A DNA stretch of 64,000 nucleotides from Cryptomeria japonica (GCF_030272615.1 NC_081412.1:686646583-686710582); one strand, 5' to 3'; shown: positions 1 through 10,799, counted from the stretch's first letter. Notes: generated from the letters alone by a model not told the origin. Numbers and translations are program-made.

Positions 1-617
1 ACCTTAGGAAACCCACTTTTTTGAGGTGACTAAACAATCACATGGGAGTAGTCACATGCCTAAAAATACTCCTAACCCATAGGTATACCTTATGGACTTT
101 AGGAAAAACCTTTAAACTACCCCTAGGAGTCCATTTGACCCCTTAGAAACCCATCTGAAGTTAACTTTCCGGTCAAACCTGAGTTGACCACCCCAAAGAC
201 TCTCTACCCAAGGAAAATTTGGGACCACATTCAAATGTTTGAAAGGCTATGGTTAAAACAACTCCCTCCAAGAGACAATTCAAAAATCAAGACACAAATC
301 AGCACATGTGTCAAGTGATACAATAAAATACATAACAAAATTACACATGGAATTTGTCTCTTGTTGGATTTACACAAATTAATAAATTCAATTTAACACA
401 CATGCAACATTTACTTTCACAAATAAAATACGATACATACGGGGTGTTGTCTCTCCAAATAGACAACCCCTGTTTTTACAAACATGCATAGGTCTAGGTT
501 TGGTTCTCCATAGTATTTCCATGGTCACATGGATAATTTTCCTACGCAACTCAATTACACATTAGTAATTCCAAATAACCTCATATAAAATTAAACACAT
601 GAATAAGAATACACATA

Positions 618-713
618 CTCATAATTTTGATCCATACATAAGACATGCATCCTATTATCATGATCCTCATAATTTTGATCCATACATAAGACATGCATCC
701 TATTTCTATCATC
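618..713. repeat. 48-bp tandem duplication
   Basis: Two direct copies with a 48-bp period start at 618 and 666. They are nearly identical over about 38 bp, both containing CCATACATAAGACATGCATC. The unit does not resemble a known element end. It is probably a local replication-slippage product. Confidence 0.85.
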
Positions 714-759
714 ATAGTAAAGTCCTGCAAATCTAATAATGACATACATCATCACAAAG

Positions 760-904
760 TTATCCTATTCTAGAATCATATAGAGTTCTATATCTATAAT
801 GCATAGAAATGAAGCATCAATATACATCAATGTTATCCAAATCATGGAATCATATAAGTTCTAAATCCATAATGCATAAAAATAAAGCATCCATAATAGT
901 CTCT
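760..904. repeat. Diverged ~72-bp tandem duplication
   Basis: Two related units start near 761 and 833. Shared blocks are an AATCATATA segment, a TTCTA-ATC-ATAATGCATA segment and an AAGCATC segment, with scattered substitutions. It is clearly older than the neighbouring 48-bp pair. Confidence 0.65.
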
Positions 905-950
905 ACATGAAAATCACTGAAATGCTAGGATGAGTCGGGGTAGGGCCTCA

Positions 951-1761
951 CAAATCTGCAAACCTAAGACATTTTTTCTATCACCAATTATAGACATCTC
1001 AAATTATTTCTCCATATTCTTAGAAATTTCTATGCATAATTTATCTTCACTTGCAAAAATAATGTCATCAACAAATACTTCAACAATTAGTATATCATCA
1101 TCAGTGATTTTAGAATATAAATTATTGTCAGCAGTGCCCTTAGTAAAACCAAGCTTCTAAAGATATTTATCCAACCTTGCATACCGAGTTCTAGGTGCTT
1201 ACTTCAATCTATATAAAGTTTTCCTTAACTTGCAAACCATATTAGTATCATCTGATAGTGAAAAACCATCAGGTTGCTCAATATAAACTTCCTCATCAAG
1301 ATCCCCTTTCAAGAATGCACATTTAACATCCATCCAATAAACCTTGTAGTTTTTATAAGCAGCATAGGCAATAAATAATCTTACAGCTTCAATCCTAGCT
1401 ACCGGTGCAAAAGTTTCTCCATAATCAATTCCTTCCTTATGAGAATATCCTTTACAAACCAATCTAGCCTTATTCTTTATAACTTGACCATCCTCATTCA
1501 ATTTATTACTAAAACCCATTTAGTTCCAATAACATTTTTATTTTTAGGCTGGGGAATCAAAGTCCATGTGTTATTTTTCTCAATTTGATCCAATTCTTCT
1601 TCCATAGCTTTTAACCAAAATTCATCTTTACATGCCTCAATTACTGATACTGGTTCAACTTGTGAAATTAAACATACCTCATTAGTTTCCAGTCTTCTTC
1701 TTGCCATCACTCCATTTCTCTTATCCCCAATGATTTGATCTTCAGAATTATTCAATCTCAC
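951..1761 (-). pseudogene. Copia reverse transcriptase fragment
   Basis: The N-terminal part (1761 to about 1510) has the copia RT entry region with W..AM..E...I..N.TW and VIGTKWV. A frameshift near 1510 leads into an open stretch (1519-1199) with [17 protein letters not shown] and [21 protein letters not shown] stop follows LYRLK, where the family has LYGLKQAPR. The same frame then reads on with KLGF and the catalytic VFVDDIIF (complement of about 1062-1090) before similarity ends near 955. The palm-domain Asp pair is preserved, but the RT C-terminus and RNase H are absent. The domain would copy the element RNA into cDNA; here it is a dead fragment. Confidence 0.93.
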
Positions 1762-1854
1762 ATACCTAGGAGTCTTCTGACTCTCTGTTCCTCTTCCCTG
1801 TTCTTTAGTTACTGTAGAATTCTCTGATGTTGCCAGAGTAACTGGTTCAACTCT

Positions 1855-2760
1855 CTATTCCAGTAAAGGTGCTACCAGTTTGGATATAATTATTTCCATT
1901 GTCGGTTCCTTCTCATAAATTCTGATTTGACTTTTGCTCAGTTCATCTACTTTAACATTATCACTCTCCACAATTCTTTGCAATCTCTTGTTATAACATC
2001 TATATGATTTGCTTTCATTAGAATAACCAAGAAATATATCTTCATCACTTCTAGGATCAAATATCCCAATAGTATCATCTCTCCTGATATAAGATTTACT
2101 ACCAAAAATTCTGAAATACTTAACTGTAGGCGTTTGCCAAACCATAATTCATAAGGCATCTTACCGGTTTCTCCTTTGATATGTACTTTGTTGAATGTGT
2201 AAACCGTTGTACTCACTGCTTCTGTCCAGTAGATATGAGGTAGACTTGCTTCCATCTTCATTTTTCTAGCAGCATCCAAGATAGTTATGGTTTTCCTTTC
2301 CACAACTCCATTCTATTGAGGTGTCCGGGGAGCAAAAAGTTGTCTTCTTATACCATGCTTATCACAAAAATCACCGGATGTGAATTCTGAACCATGATCT
2401 AATCTCAAACATTTAATCTTCAATCTTGTCTCAGTTTCCATTTTAGCCTTAAAGATTTTAAACTTTTCAAATGCTTCAGATTTTTCTCTCAAAAAAGTAA
2501 CCCACATCATCCTAGAATAATCATCAATGATTAGCATGAAATATTTATCACCATGAATTTTTTTAACTCTATCAGGTCCACACAAACCAGTATGAATAAG
2601 ATCAAAAACATCATTTGATTTATCTTGTATACTCCTAAAAGAGGTCTTGACCTGTTTACCCATTTGATATTCTTTACATACCGGATTATAGGGCTTCATA
2701 ATCTTAGGTATATCTCTAACACCCTTAGTTTAACTGATCTTCACAATGCAATCAAAATTC
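1855..2760 (-). pseudogene. Copia GAG-pre-integrase and integrase
   Basis: Reading right to left, a CxxxxxGKQ segment (C.EYQMGKQVK) marks the end of the GAG-pre-integrase zinc region. The integrase core follows, with DLIHTGLCGP, FMLIIDDYSRMMWV and LRLDHGSEF. The expected TPQQNGVVERK block is cut by an in-frame TAG next to 2304. The C-terminal part continues in two overlapping frames (2303-1947 and 2145-1855) with PYELW.G and VFG.KSYI-like segments, so there is at least one frameshift. The enzyme would insert the cDNA into chromosomes. Core acidic residues appear present but the ORF is broken. Confidence 0.92.
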
Positions 2761-3109
2761 ACATGACACAACCTTTTATTCCATAACCAACTCTCATTAA
2801 TCTGTGTAATCAAACATGTCTTCTCACCGGAGTTCAAATGAAATATGTTACCTTTTGTCTATGTACCGGTTGCAACCTCCAAGACAGATCTGATAATGAT
2901 TTTGTATTTTCCATGCTTGCACTGTAATTGGAATCCCTTATCTACCAATTGTCCTATACTCAAAATATTATGCTTCAAACCTTCAACATAATAAACATTG
3001 CCAGTATTGTTCTTACCATCTTATGATATAGTTTCTTTTTCCTTTAATCATACATGCCTTGTCATCTCCAAATCTAACTATTCCACCATCAAATTCTTGC
3101 AAATATAGA

Positions 3110-3200
3110 AACTTCCCTTTATCTCCACTAATATGATGTGAACAACCACTGCCAATTACCCATTCATCCCTATCCTCAATTTTAGTATCAAGTTCCTTCT
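3110..3200 (-). pseudogene. Copia aspartic protease active site, mutated
   Basis: The complement of about 3134-3172 reads DEWVIGSGCSHHI. Copia proteases normally have W..DSGCS.H, where the Asp is the catalytic residue. Here that position is Gly (GGC rather than GAC), a single-base loss. The surrounding frame toward gag and integrase is interrupted, so this is a short recognisable core rather than a gene. Confidence 0.82.
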
Positions 3201-3419
3201 ACTTAGGTACATTCTCTTCTAGTGTCGGATCATCTTCCTTGATAGCCAGGAATACCCATTCCTTCCCATTGCTAGATCCACTAGCAGAGTCTTATGTCGG
3301 TTCATCATCTGAATCTTTAATGCCTTCCTCATCTGCTATGTAGCATTATTTGTCTCTGTTTTTCTTGAATCTATACTTGTTCTGATATTCAGGATTAGGT
3401 TTAAATTTTCTTTTAACTC

Positions 3420-4240
3420 TTTCTTCAAATCTTGAATTCCTTTCAGGACATCTAGATGCAAAATGACCAATCTTATTACATGCAAAACATTTAAAAGGTG
3501 TTTTTTTCCTTCATACTTACTTCCTACTGGTCCTTTTGATACTTTTCTAGCAAATAGTGCTTCAAGTTGCTCAAACTCATCATATTATCTCTTCATATCT
3601 TCTAGTTCTTTTGCATATAAAGCTCTCCAATCTTGCTTATCGGTTGTAGATTTTGATACATGAAACACAGGTTTAGTCTTCACAGCTCTAGAAGATCCAA
3701 ACTCCTCAAGCTCAAAAGCAGATAGTTTCCCAACCAAAGTATCTCTGTTGATAGATGTATTAGCCATTGTTCTCAACTCATTAATAGAAGTAGCCTTCAT
3801 TTTGTAAGTTGGTGGTAGGGCTCTCAGGACTTAGGAAACAATCTCATTTGTGCTCAGAGTTCCACCACAACATTGAATTCCCATAACAATCTCATTTACC
3901 CTTTCCATGAATGTAGTAATCCTTTCATCTTATTCCATCTTCAGGTTTTCATATCTCACCCGGTAACCATCAAGTTTAGCAATATTCACTATAGGGTCAC
4001 CTTCATTAAGAGTCTACAACTTATCCCATATAGCCTTTCCAGATGATTTGCCTATTAATCCCATTATTTGTTGATCAGAAAGTGCACACAAGAAGGCTTC
4101 TCTTGCTCTACAATCATTCTCAATCTCCTTGTCCAGGTTTTTCAGAGGAGGATTTCCAGATCTCGGATTAAAGGATGTGACACTATTGTGTGTGATCTCC
4201 CAAATCTCCCTGCCAAGACATCTCAGATGAGTCTCCATCT
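3420..4240 (-). pseudogene. Copia gag (UBN2-type) with zinc knuckle
   Basis: The stretch 4238-4014 encodes a gag core with IWEITHNSV..FNPRS, REAFLCALSD and GKAIWDKL, typical of the copia UBN2/gag family. The stretch 3800-3585 continues with a gag C-terminal segment. The complement of about 3432-3490 reads FKCFACNKIGHFASRCPE, a full CCHC zinc knuckle that would bind RNA. Frames do not connect, so the gene is decayed. The true start would lie just left of the primer site at 4385. Confidence 0.9.
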
Positions 4241-4384
4241 GAATCTTCCATATTGTATAATTTGTTCCTTCAAGCCTCTGTATATCCCTTCAAAAGATAG
4301 CTCCAGAATAATTGGATGAACTTGAACTGTTAGTCACCATAGGATCTTCCTCAAGCGGTTAAGCTTTCTGCAGAGAGGACCAAA

Positions 4385-4396
4385 GCTCTGATACCA
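4385..4396 (-). other. Primer-binding site, initiator tRNA-Met type
   Basis: On the minus strand this reads TGGTATCAGAGC, the standard plant LTR-retrotransposon site complementary to the 3' end of initiator tRNA-Met. It lies two bases inside the LTR end (TG at 4399 in plus orientation) and fixes the orientation of the copia element. Confidence 0.93.
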
Positions 4397-4398
4397 AT

Positions 4399-4700
4399 TG
4401 TTAGACAGTTCAGATATCTCGAAGACAACTAAGAGGGGGGGGGGGGGTGAATCAGTTGTCACAGATTAATGGAAGCATTAGCAATTTAAACTTTAATACC
4501 GGAGCCCAAAACAATAATATCAGAATAGCAGTTAATCCAATTAAGTATAAACAATAAACACATAATAAATACCATCCACACAACACCAAGATTTGTACGT
4601 GGAAAACCCGGTAAAGGGAAAAACCATGGTGGGAATCCTACTCACAGTCAGATAATACTTCTATAGTAAGTATGTGAATTTACAATGAAGGGGCCTTTAT
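4399..4700 (-). repeat. Partial 5' LTR of the copia element
   Basis: In plus orientation it begins TGTTAGACAG, then a long G run (about 4434-4447) followed by TGAATCAGT. Farther in is a GATTTGTACGTGGAAAACCC block near 4590. The outer end is not recognisable. The motif order G-run/TGAATCAGT/GTGGAAA.CCC/ACTCACA is shared with the 1272-bp LTRs at 24819 and 60629. Confidence 0.8.
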
Positions 4701-5427
4701 GATAAGTGTGTGCTTGAAGATGATTTCTCATGGCATTTATGATAATTTTGAGACATTAACTTTTCTAATTATCTTAACTATTAAAGCATTAAGGATGATA
4801 TAGATTATATTGATAAATGGTTGTGTGTATTTGTGAATGCCTACACAATGTGATATATTTTTTATTTATTAATGATGAAGAAATTATTTTGAAGTAAATA
4901 AACCTACAACAAAGGATCTTTCTCAACCCATAGTAGAAGAATGATCACATACAACATATGTAGTCTTATGTAGCTGATGTGGGCAATGGTCAAAGATTAT
5001 GGAAATAATTTATTTATCAATTGTTATATGTTATATGTTTACTGGTCGTCTCATCAGGAATAATGATAACCATGTGAATGAGAATATATTTATGGTAATG
5101 GTAGATCATAGTTCATAAATATTTATGCCCTAATATTTCATGTTTCTAATTATAATTGTCTCTTTCTAATGTAGAGTCCTAATAGGATCATGATGCTTGC
5201 ACCTCTACATGATTAAATTTCCCTTTAGTTTTTAGAATAAGAATAAGTTCTCTCCCTATGTTTTTGGAGTAGTTGACATTTATTTTTAGGTTGTTGTGAG
5301 TTCAAGAATAATCAAACTCCTAGGATCATATATCTCTTAGATAGATCTTGTTATCAGTATTTTTGTCAAGTAGATAGTAGATCTTGTTATCAATATTTTC
5401 AAGTAGTTAGTAGATCTTTTTATTAGC
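4701..5427. other. Unassigned AT-rich sequence
   Basis: I see no coding potential, no RNA gene and no clear repeat between the copia LTR and the next LTR-like start at 5428. A short duplicated AGATCTTGTTATCA segment occurs near 5343-5400. Confidence 0.55.
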
Positions 5428-5602
5428 TATAGACACATAAATTTGTCCAGTAAATTAAATAAATATTTAATATTTTTTTAATTTACTAATATTCTTTTAT
5501 TAATTAAATGTACATTTATTTAATTCATTTCGACCCCATTCTACTATTTCAATTAAATAAATTTTATAAATTTATTTAAAATAAAATTACTAACTATAGT
5601 CC

Positions 5603-5736
5603 TAATATGGTACAACCTGAGTTGGCTTAGTGGTGGAGAACTTGTGCTCTTAAAAAAGAGGTCACAAGTTCAAATCCCATTTAGGGGTAGGGTATGTACA
5701 CTTTATCGGCTTTGGCCCATTACCAATAAAAAAAAT
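5603..5736 (+). mobile_element. tRNA-derived SINE
   Basis: The body holds an RNA polymerase III A box (TGGCTTAGTGG, 5623-5633) and B box (GTTCAAATCC, 5668-5677) 35 bp apart, followed by a unique part and an A-rich tail (AATAAAAAAAATTA). It is flanked by an 8-bp direct repeat TATAGTCC at 5595-5602 and 5737-5744, as expected from LINE-mediated target-primed insertion. There is no acceptor-stem pairing or CCA context, so I do not call it a tRNA gene. A relative lies at 13037. Confidence 0.85.
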
Positions 5737-6368
5737 TATAGTCCAACTATTAAATAAATTGATTAAATTTTATATCTTCCCTCCTTCTTCTCATTTAAAT
5801 AAATTAAGATTTATTTAAATAAATCCAAAATTCACATGCACATTTAAATAAATAAACATTTATTTAAATCCTATTTACCCCTACCCACTTGCATTCTCCT
5901 ACAAAACCCACTTGCTCAGTAACCCTTCTTCTAGATTCTTCTAATCCCTTCCATTTTAGCCTAAACCCACTTCTAATCACTTACACAATCTTAACCCCAA
6001 ATTAATCATCAACCCATCATCTCACACATTTAAGACTCTTACAGAGACTTAAATGCTTCCCTTCTTCAACACACTAACCCACATGGATATTGTCCCTTTG
6101 ACCAAAGCCTAACCATGGGTAAACCTTACACAAGAGTTTACCCATTGGATAATAGCTTTATCCAATAAACCAACCACATGAGGTTACCCTCATGTCTTAT
6201 CAATCATTTAATTCCCCTTCCCCCTCCTCTCAAGCCCTCTCATGGTGCCACTTGTCACCATTGCATTGGTGGAAGTTGCAAACATGGATTGAGGATCATG
6301 TCTCTCTCATGCAATCCTATCCCTCCATAAGCCAGATCAATCTTGACCCTTCAATCAACCATTTTTCC

Positions 6369-6376
6369 TATAAAAG
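6369..6376 (+). promoter_or_regulatory. TATA box of the LTR at 5428
   Basis: TATAAAAG in a CCTATAAAAGGAACCCTC context. The corresponding position in the sister LTRs (10386 and 62805) also holds a TATA motif, which supports this as the LTR promoter. Confidence 0.6.
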
Positions 6377-6926
6377 GAACCCTCATCCTTAAGGCAAGGA
6401 GGAAGCATTTTTAAGCATTGTTATTATGTTAGCATAGATACTCACATTTAGCTTTCTCATAACAATTTCATTTGTGCATTTGCATAGCAATAGGAGTTCA
6501 TTTTGAACCATTCAATCCTTCATTTGACATCCATGGCTACATGCTAAAACTAAGAGCTACACTCAAGCAAGTATTTGGATCTTAGAGAGGAGAAGAACAA
6601 GGGAGAGCCAGCAAGAGCACAATGGGAGCATCTTACGAAGTCTTCTTATTCTTCGTTCACTTGTTTATGCTTCTTTTGTTTTATTTTCATCTCCTTTGAT
6701 ATGCATTTGGAAAGTTTTAAGTTCATTTGGTTTTAGTTTTGGTTGAGGCTAACATATTGACATTTGATCTTTGGTTTTCCTTGTCCCTTTCATGTGCATC
6801 ACAATGATATAAAATAAGTCAAATAAAGTTCAAATAATAATAAGGTAAAAAAAAACTAATTGTGTAACACCTATTTGAATTGTATAACTAAGTTAGAACA
6901 ACAAGCAAACACAAAATCTCAAATAA

Positions 6927-7935
6927 TGAATCACACTTAGATAGAGAAAATGGAGATAAAAGTGCAATTAAAATTGAAACTAAAATGCACCAAAAACCTC
7001 CATGATAGCATGCATGTGCTCTATGATATTGGACTGTAGGTTACCCTTTGAAATGCTAATTGTACCTACAAATTTATCATTTGTGTATATAAAGATTAAG
7101 GGTGAAGGGGTTGGTTTTGAGTGATAAATGAATAGAGGATTCAATCTCAAACTGATATTTGATATTAAATGTGGAGTGGAAAATGTGCAATATCTAAGAA
7201 CAATTAGGAGGATTTATGGGGTTTTATTAGTGGATGCTAAAATGGATGGGGCTAAATATCCTTTTTATTTTGGATAAATAGGTTTACTTAGGATAAAATT
7301 GAGGAAGAATAATGAAGGGAGTTACAATGGTATATTTAGATTTTAATTATTCTATTAAAAAAGAAAATACAAATTATGGAGCCTAAAATGGAGATAAAAA
7401 GGCAATACAAATCGACCTAAATTATCTCAAAACCTTCATGATAACATGGATGTGCTCTATGATATTGGAATGTAGGTTACTTTTTATACTCAAATAGAGA
7501 AAATGGAGATAAAAAGGTAATGCAAAAAAAGACTAAAATGCACCAAAACCTCCATGACGGCATGGATGTGCTTTGTAACATTGGGATGTAGGTTGATCTT
7601 TGAATCAGAAATATGTACCTATAAATTGATCATTTGTATACATGGAAAACAAGGATAAAGGGGTTGGTTTATTAGATTTTGGGTGAGAATGTGAATGGTG
7701 AGGATTCAACTTCAAATGGATGCTAAGATTGAATGGGAGGAGTGGAGAGTTCTTAATGACTAAGAATAGTCAAAAGGAGTTATGGGGGGTTTATTAGTGT
7801 ATGATAAAATGGGTGAAGATAAATATCTTATTTATTTATTTATTTTGAATGAGTAGGTGCACATAAGATAAAAATAGAAAGAATAATGGAAGGAGTTACA
7901 ATGATTTATTTGGATTTTAATTATTTAATTGAAAT
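6927..7935. repeat. Tandem array: two ~430-bp units and one partial
   Basis: Units start near 6930 and 7494 with TAGAGAAAATGGAGATAAAA. Each has the same order of landmarks: a CTCCATGA segment, a GTGCT.T.TGA.ATTGG segment, GATCATTTGT or TATCATTTGT, AAGGGGTTGGTTT, TTATTAGTG.ATG and GGAGTTACAATG. A partial copy of about 110 bp (7378-7490) lies between them and carries only the first landmarks. Unit divergence is about 15-20% by eye, so it is old. I recognise no coding or element termini. Confidence 0.8.
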
Positions 7936-9110
7936 GGATGATGGGTGTTATTATTTATTATTGATTTAAAAAAAATTATTTATGGATATTATATATTATT
8001 TTAGAATACGATGGATTTATTTAATTATTTTGAACTAATATTAGTCAATGACAAGAAATAAGTGTCTACACTAAAAACTCCTACAATCAAGAGATCAACT
8101 AAAATCCAACCGAACTACATAGTGATGACTCATTTGTCAACACAACATGCAATCAATTCAACACCAAATAATTGGTGGACTATAAAGGTTACATGTAGGT
8201 TTCCAAATCGTTATTAATTGTGATATATTGGAATATAGGTATATAGATTTTCCACCCATTTTTCTATTGAACTATGACAATATGCTCATGCATGATACCT
8301 CCCTCTACTAAAAGACATTGTACCTTATAAAATATATGAAAATTAAACAAGTTAGATCCCATCAACATTCATAAATAAAATTATAATAATGATACGATGT
8401 TATAAAATTAACATCATACAAGTACTTGTTAAATCTAATAATTTAATTAATAATTAAATATCAACTTTACCAATTGTCATTTGTCAAATCAATGTATTTA
8501 TCTATACATTATAATTATTAATCGAATAGTAATATTATTAATGTGTTTTTATGTATACTATACTTGGGCTCAAATTTTAACACTTCAATTCTACCAAAGA
8601 AAGCTTCCAAAGGTTCCCTTTAAAACCACCCTCACCATAATTCAGCTAGCACATCAAAGACAAGAGATTAAGGAGAAAGAGGTTATAGAGATAGTATCAT
8701 GATAGACAAGAGGCAATCAAAAGAGAGCAATAAAGGATTGCAAGTGTGATCATGTCTAGTTTAAGTATATGATCCAAAGGCTTATCTTCTTCAAAAGTTT
8801 TTTTTTTTGAGTCCGAGATTTATAATTAGGAAGTAGTTTTGGAGCATGTATATAACCAAATTCCATCACCCAATATCATTTCCACTAAAGAGCCATGCAA
8901 TCCATAATCTCTCTTATAATTTGTGTTTATACTATGAGTTACTCAATTTAACTATATTTATCCAAATATGGTAGTGTGCAAGAAGTTTCTTTATGTTCAA
9001 GTTGTGATTCCATGAATGTATGTAGTGTTGGAGAGGACAAGCAAAGGATGAGGAATATCCACAATTCATTCAATGCTTGTGAATTCAAACTCAATGATGT
9101 GATTTTCTAT
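7936..9110. other. Unassigned AT-rich sequence
   Basis: There is no supported gene. A 73-codon open stretch at 8481-8702 has no recognisable domain and biased Ile/Tyr content, so I treat it as chance. Confidence 0.5.
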
Positions 9111-9159
9111 TAGTTGATAATTAGAATATTGGGTTACCATAAGTTTGTGGTTGTGTTTT

Positions 9160-9231
9160 ATATGTGTGTATATACACATACACACATAAATTCATATGAG
9201 TGTATGTGTGTGGGCACATGTACATGTACAT

Positions 9232-9279
<48 letters not shown>

Positions 9280-9482
9280 GTATATGTATATATGTATATG
9301 TATATATATGTGTGTGTGTATATGTATATATGTATATATGTATATATATGTGTATGTATGTATGTATATATATATATGCATAGATATATGGATGTATGTA
9401 TATATGTATATATATGTATGTATGTATATATATGTATATGTATACATATACATATACATACATATATGTATATGTATGTATA

Positions 9483-9516
<34 letters not shown>

Positions 9517-9537
9517 CATATGCATATACATACATAT
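9160..9537. repeat. Compound CA/TA/TG microsatellite
   Basis: A pure (CA)n run (about 9232-9268) continues into (TA)n and long imperfect TATG/TATA/CATA arrays. All open frames here on both strands are low-complexity artefacts made of His, Tyr, Ile, Val and Cys. Confidence 0.95.
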
Positions 9538-9627
9538 TGTAAACACCTAAAATTGTCCTGTCTTTTATTTATTTAATTATTTTATCCTAATTCTTCTATT
9601 AATTAAATAAATCTTTATTTATATAAT
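9538..9627 (+). repeat. 90-bp LTR-terminus module, copy 1
   Basis: It begins TGTAAACACCTAAAATTGTCC and ends with TTTATTTATATAAT. It differs from copy 2 (9746-9835) at a single position by my reading. The start matches the first bases of the LTR at 10012. It is embedded between microsatellite blocks. Confidence 0.92.
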
Positions 9628-9745
9628 ATACATATGCATATACATACATATATGTATATGTATGTATGTGCATATGCATACATATACATATATGTACATA
9701 TACATATATATGTATACATGTATATATGTATATATGTATACATAT
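9628..9745. repeat. CATA/TATG microsatellite between module copies
   Basis: An imperfect array of ATAC, ATGT and TATA steps. Its last ~35 bp are the same as the sequence preceding copy 3 at 10012, so the duplicated unit includes microsatellite as well as LTR sequence. Confidence 0.9.
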
Positions 9746-9835
9746 TGTAGACACCTAAAATTGTCCTGTCTTTTATTTATTTAATTATTTTATCCTAATT
9801 CTTCTATTAATTAAATAAATCTTTATTTATATAAT
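9746..9835 (+). repeat. 90-bp LTR-terminus module, copy 2
   Basis: It begins TGTAGACACCTAAAATTGTCC and is almost identical to copy 1. The same AT-rich sequence is found, with small indels, in the first 100 bp of the full LTR at 10012. Confidence 0.92.
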
Positions 9836-10011
9836 ATGAGTGTGTGTGTGTGTGTGTACATACATATATATACATATACATATATATATATGTATATGTA
9901 TATGTATATATGTACATATACATATATACATATATATGTATATGTATATATGTACATATATATACATACATATACATGTATACATGTATATATGTATATA
10001 TGTATACATAT
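9836..10011. repeat. TG/TATA/CATA microsatellite
   Basis: It starts with (TG)n at about 9839-9857 and continues as CATATA/TATG steps up to the LTR start at 10012. It has no coding value. Confidence 0.92.
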
Positions 10012-10735
10012 TGTAGACACCTAAAATTGTCCTATCTAATTAAATAAATAATTCTATTTATTTAATTATTTTATCCTAATTCTTCTATTAATAAATCTTT
10101 ATTTATATAATTAATTCATTTATCATTTTCTAGCCTTTTTCCTCATTAAATAAATACTTTTATTTATTTAATTGATCCCACTTCCTCTATTAATTAAATA
10201 AATTTTTATTTATTTAATTAATTCATTATCTTTTTCTACCCATGACACATGTCGTTCATCTCTTAAGTCCTACACTACCTACCCTCTCATTATTTTCTTA
10301 TTTCTTTTACCTACCCTTTAATCCTAGCCGACCATTTATTTTTTACACCTCTTAATCTTATCTCTTCATTTCTTACAATGTCTTCTATATAAGAGGATGC
10401 TTCTTTCATTATCAACCCCCCTGAGCATTCTAATTGTCTAATCAATCTTATGCAATCAAGCCTTTTTGCAATCAAGTTATCAACCACATTTCCATTCTTT
10501 GTTGAGCTCTTGTGCACACATAAAATCTAAGAGCAAATATATCAAGCAAGATCAATGAAGATAGGAAGAATGAAGATTCAAACCCTAGTGGACATGTGAT
10601 GGTATAATATTTTTTATTTTGTTGATTTGCATTGTCTTAGGTAATTTTCATATGTTATGGTGGATCTTTGTTGTTGTTAAGCTAAAGTTTTGTGGTTGAA
10701 TTCATTTAGTCTTTCAATATCATTGTTTTCATTAT
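10012..10735 (+). repeat. LTR, third copy of the module extended to near full length
   Basis: TGTAGACACCTAAAATTGTCC starts an LTR that continues past the 90-bp module through several TTTATTTAATTAA blocks and a C-rich leader. A TATA box (10386-10393) and a transcribed part with CAAGCAAGATCAATGAAGA follow. It ends without a clear CA terminus just before the next (CA)n array at 10746. No primer site or internal region follows, so it is a solo or broken LTR. It is related to 5428-6780 and 62092-63212. Confidence 0.72.
10386..10393 (+). promoter_or_regulatory. TATA box of the LTR at 10012
   Basis: TATATAAG in the context CTTCTATATAAGAGGATGC, followed within about 50 bp by a purine/pyrimidine-mixed leader. 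It is placed as in the sister LTR at 62092. Confidence 0.6.
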
Positions 10736-10745
10736 CCACTTTTCA

Positions 10746-10799
<54 letters not shown>

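Larger units (their letters stand above)
1..950. other. Unassigned AT-rich intergenic sequence
   Basis: I see no credible coding region, RNA gene or mobile-element domain here. The only structure is two short tandem duplications (618-713 and 760-904). The right edge is set by the copia remnant, whose reverse-transcriptase similarity stops near 950-955 at an abrupt change of sequence. Confidence 0.6.
951..4700 (-). mobile_element. Ty1/copia LTR retrotransposon remnant
   Basis: A minus-strand copia element in the canonical order gag, protease, integrase, reverse transcriptase. Its primer-binding site is at 4385-4396 and part of its 5' LTR runs from 4399. The 3' side (end of RT, RNase H, 3' LTR) is missing: similarity ends near 951 just after the FVDD active-site block. 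The outer part of the 5' LTR also seems lost near 4700. Several frameshifts and stops (for example where a Gln codon is expected before NGVVERK near 2304, and after LYRLK near 1199) show it is dead. Copia placement rests on domain order and on the GAG-pre-integrase and RT motifs; I cannot assign a finer lineage. Confidence 0.93.
5428..6780 (+). repeat. LTR (solo or partial) of a Ty3-like family
   Basis: The start TATAGACACATAAATTTGTCC matches the LTR starts at 10012 and 62092 (TGTAGACACC / TGTATACACA ... AAAATTG). As in those copies, it is followed by TTTATTTAATTAA-rich sequence, a C-rich leader and a TATA box (6369-6376) preceding a purine-rich transcribed part. The right edge is uncertain. 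No internal coding region follows, so it is a solo or truncated LTR. A SINE sits inside it. Confidence 0.65.

Noticed and set aside
930-1160. 76-codon plus-strand frame starting MSRGRAS
   Set aside because: Antisense of the copia reverse transcriptase, whose FVDD box lies in the complement.
5603-5736. A functional tRNA gene
   Set aside because: A and B boxes are present but the acceptor stem does not pair and the body extends into an A-rich tail with a target duplication, so a SINE fits better.
6192-6392. Small gene of 66 codons next to a TATA box
   Set aside because: It lies upstream of the TATA box inside an LTR and has no similarity or conserved start.
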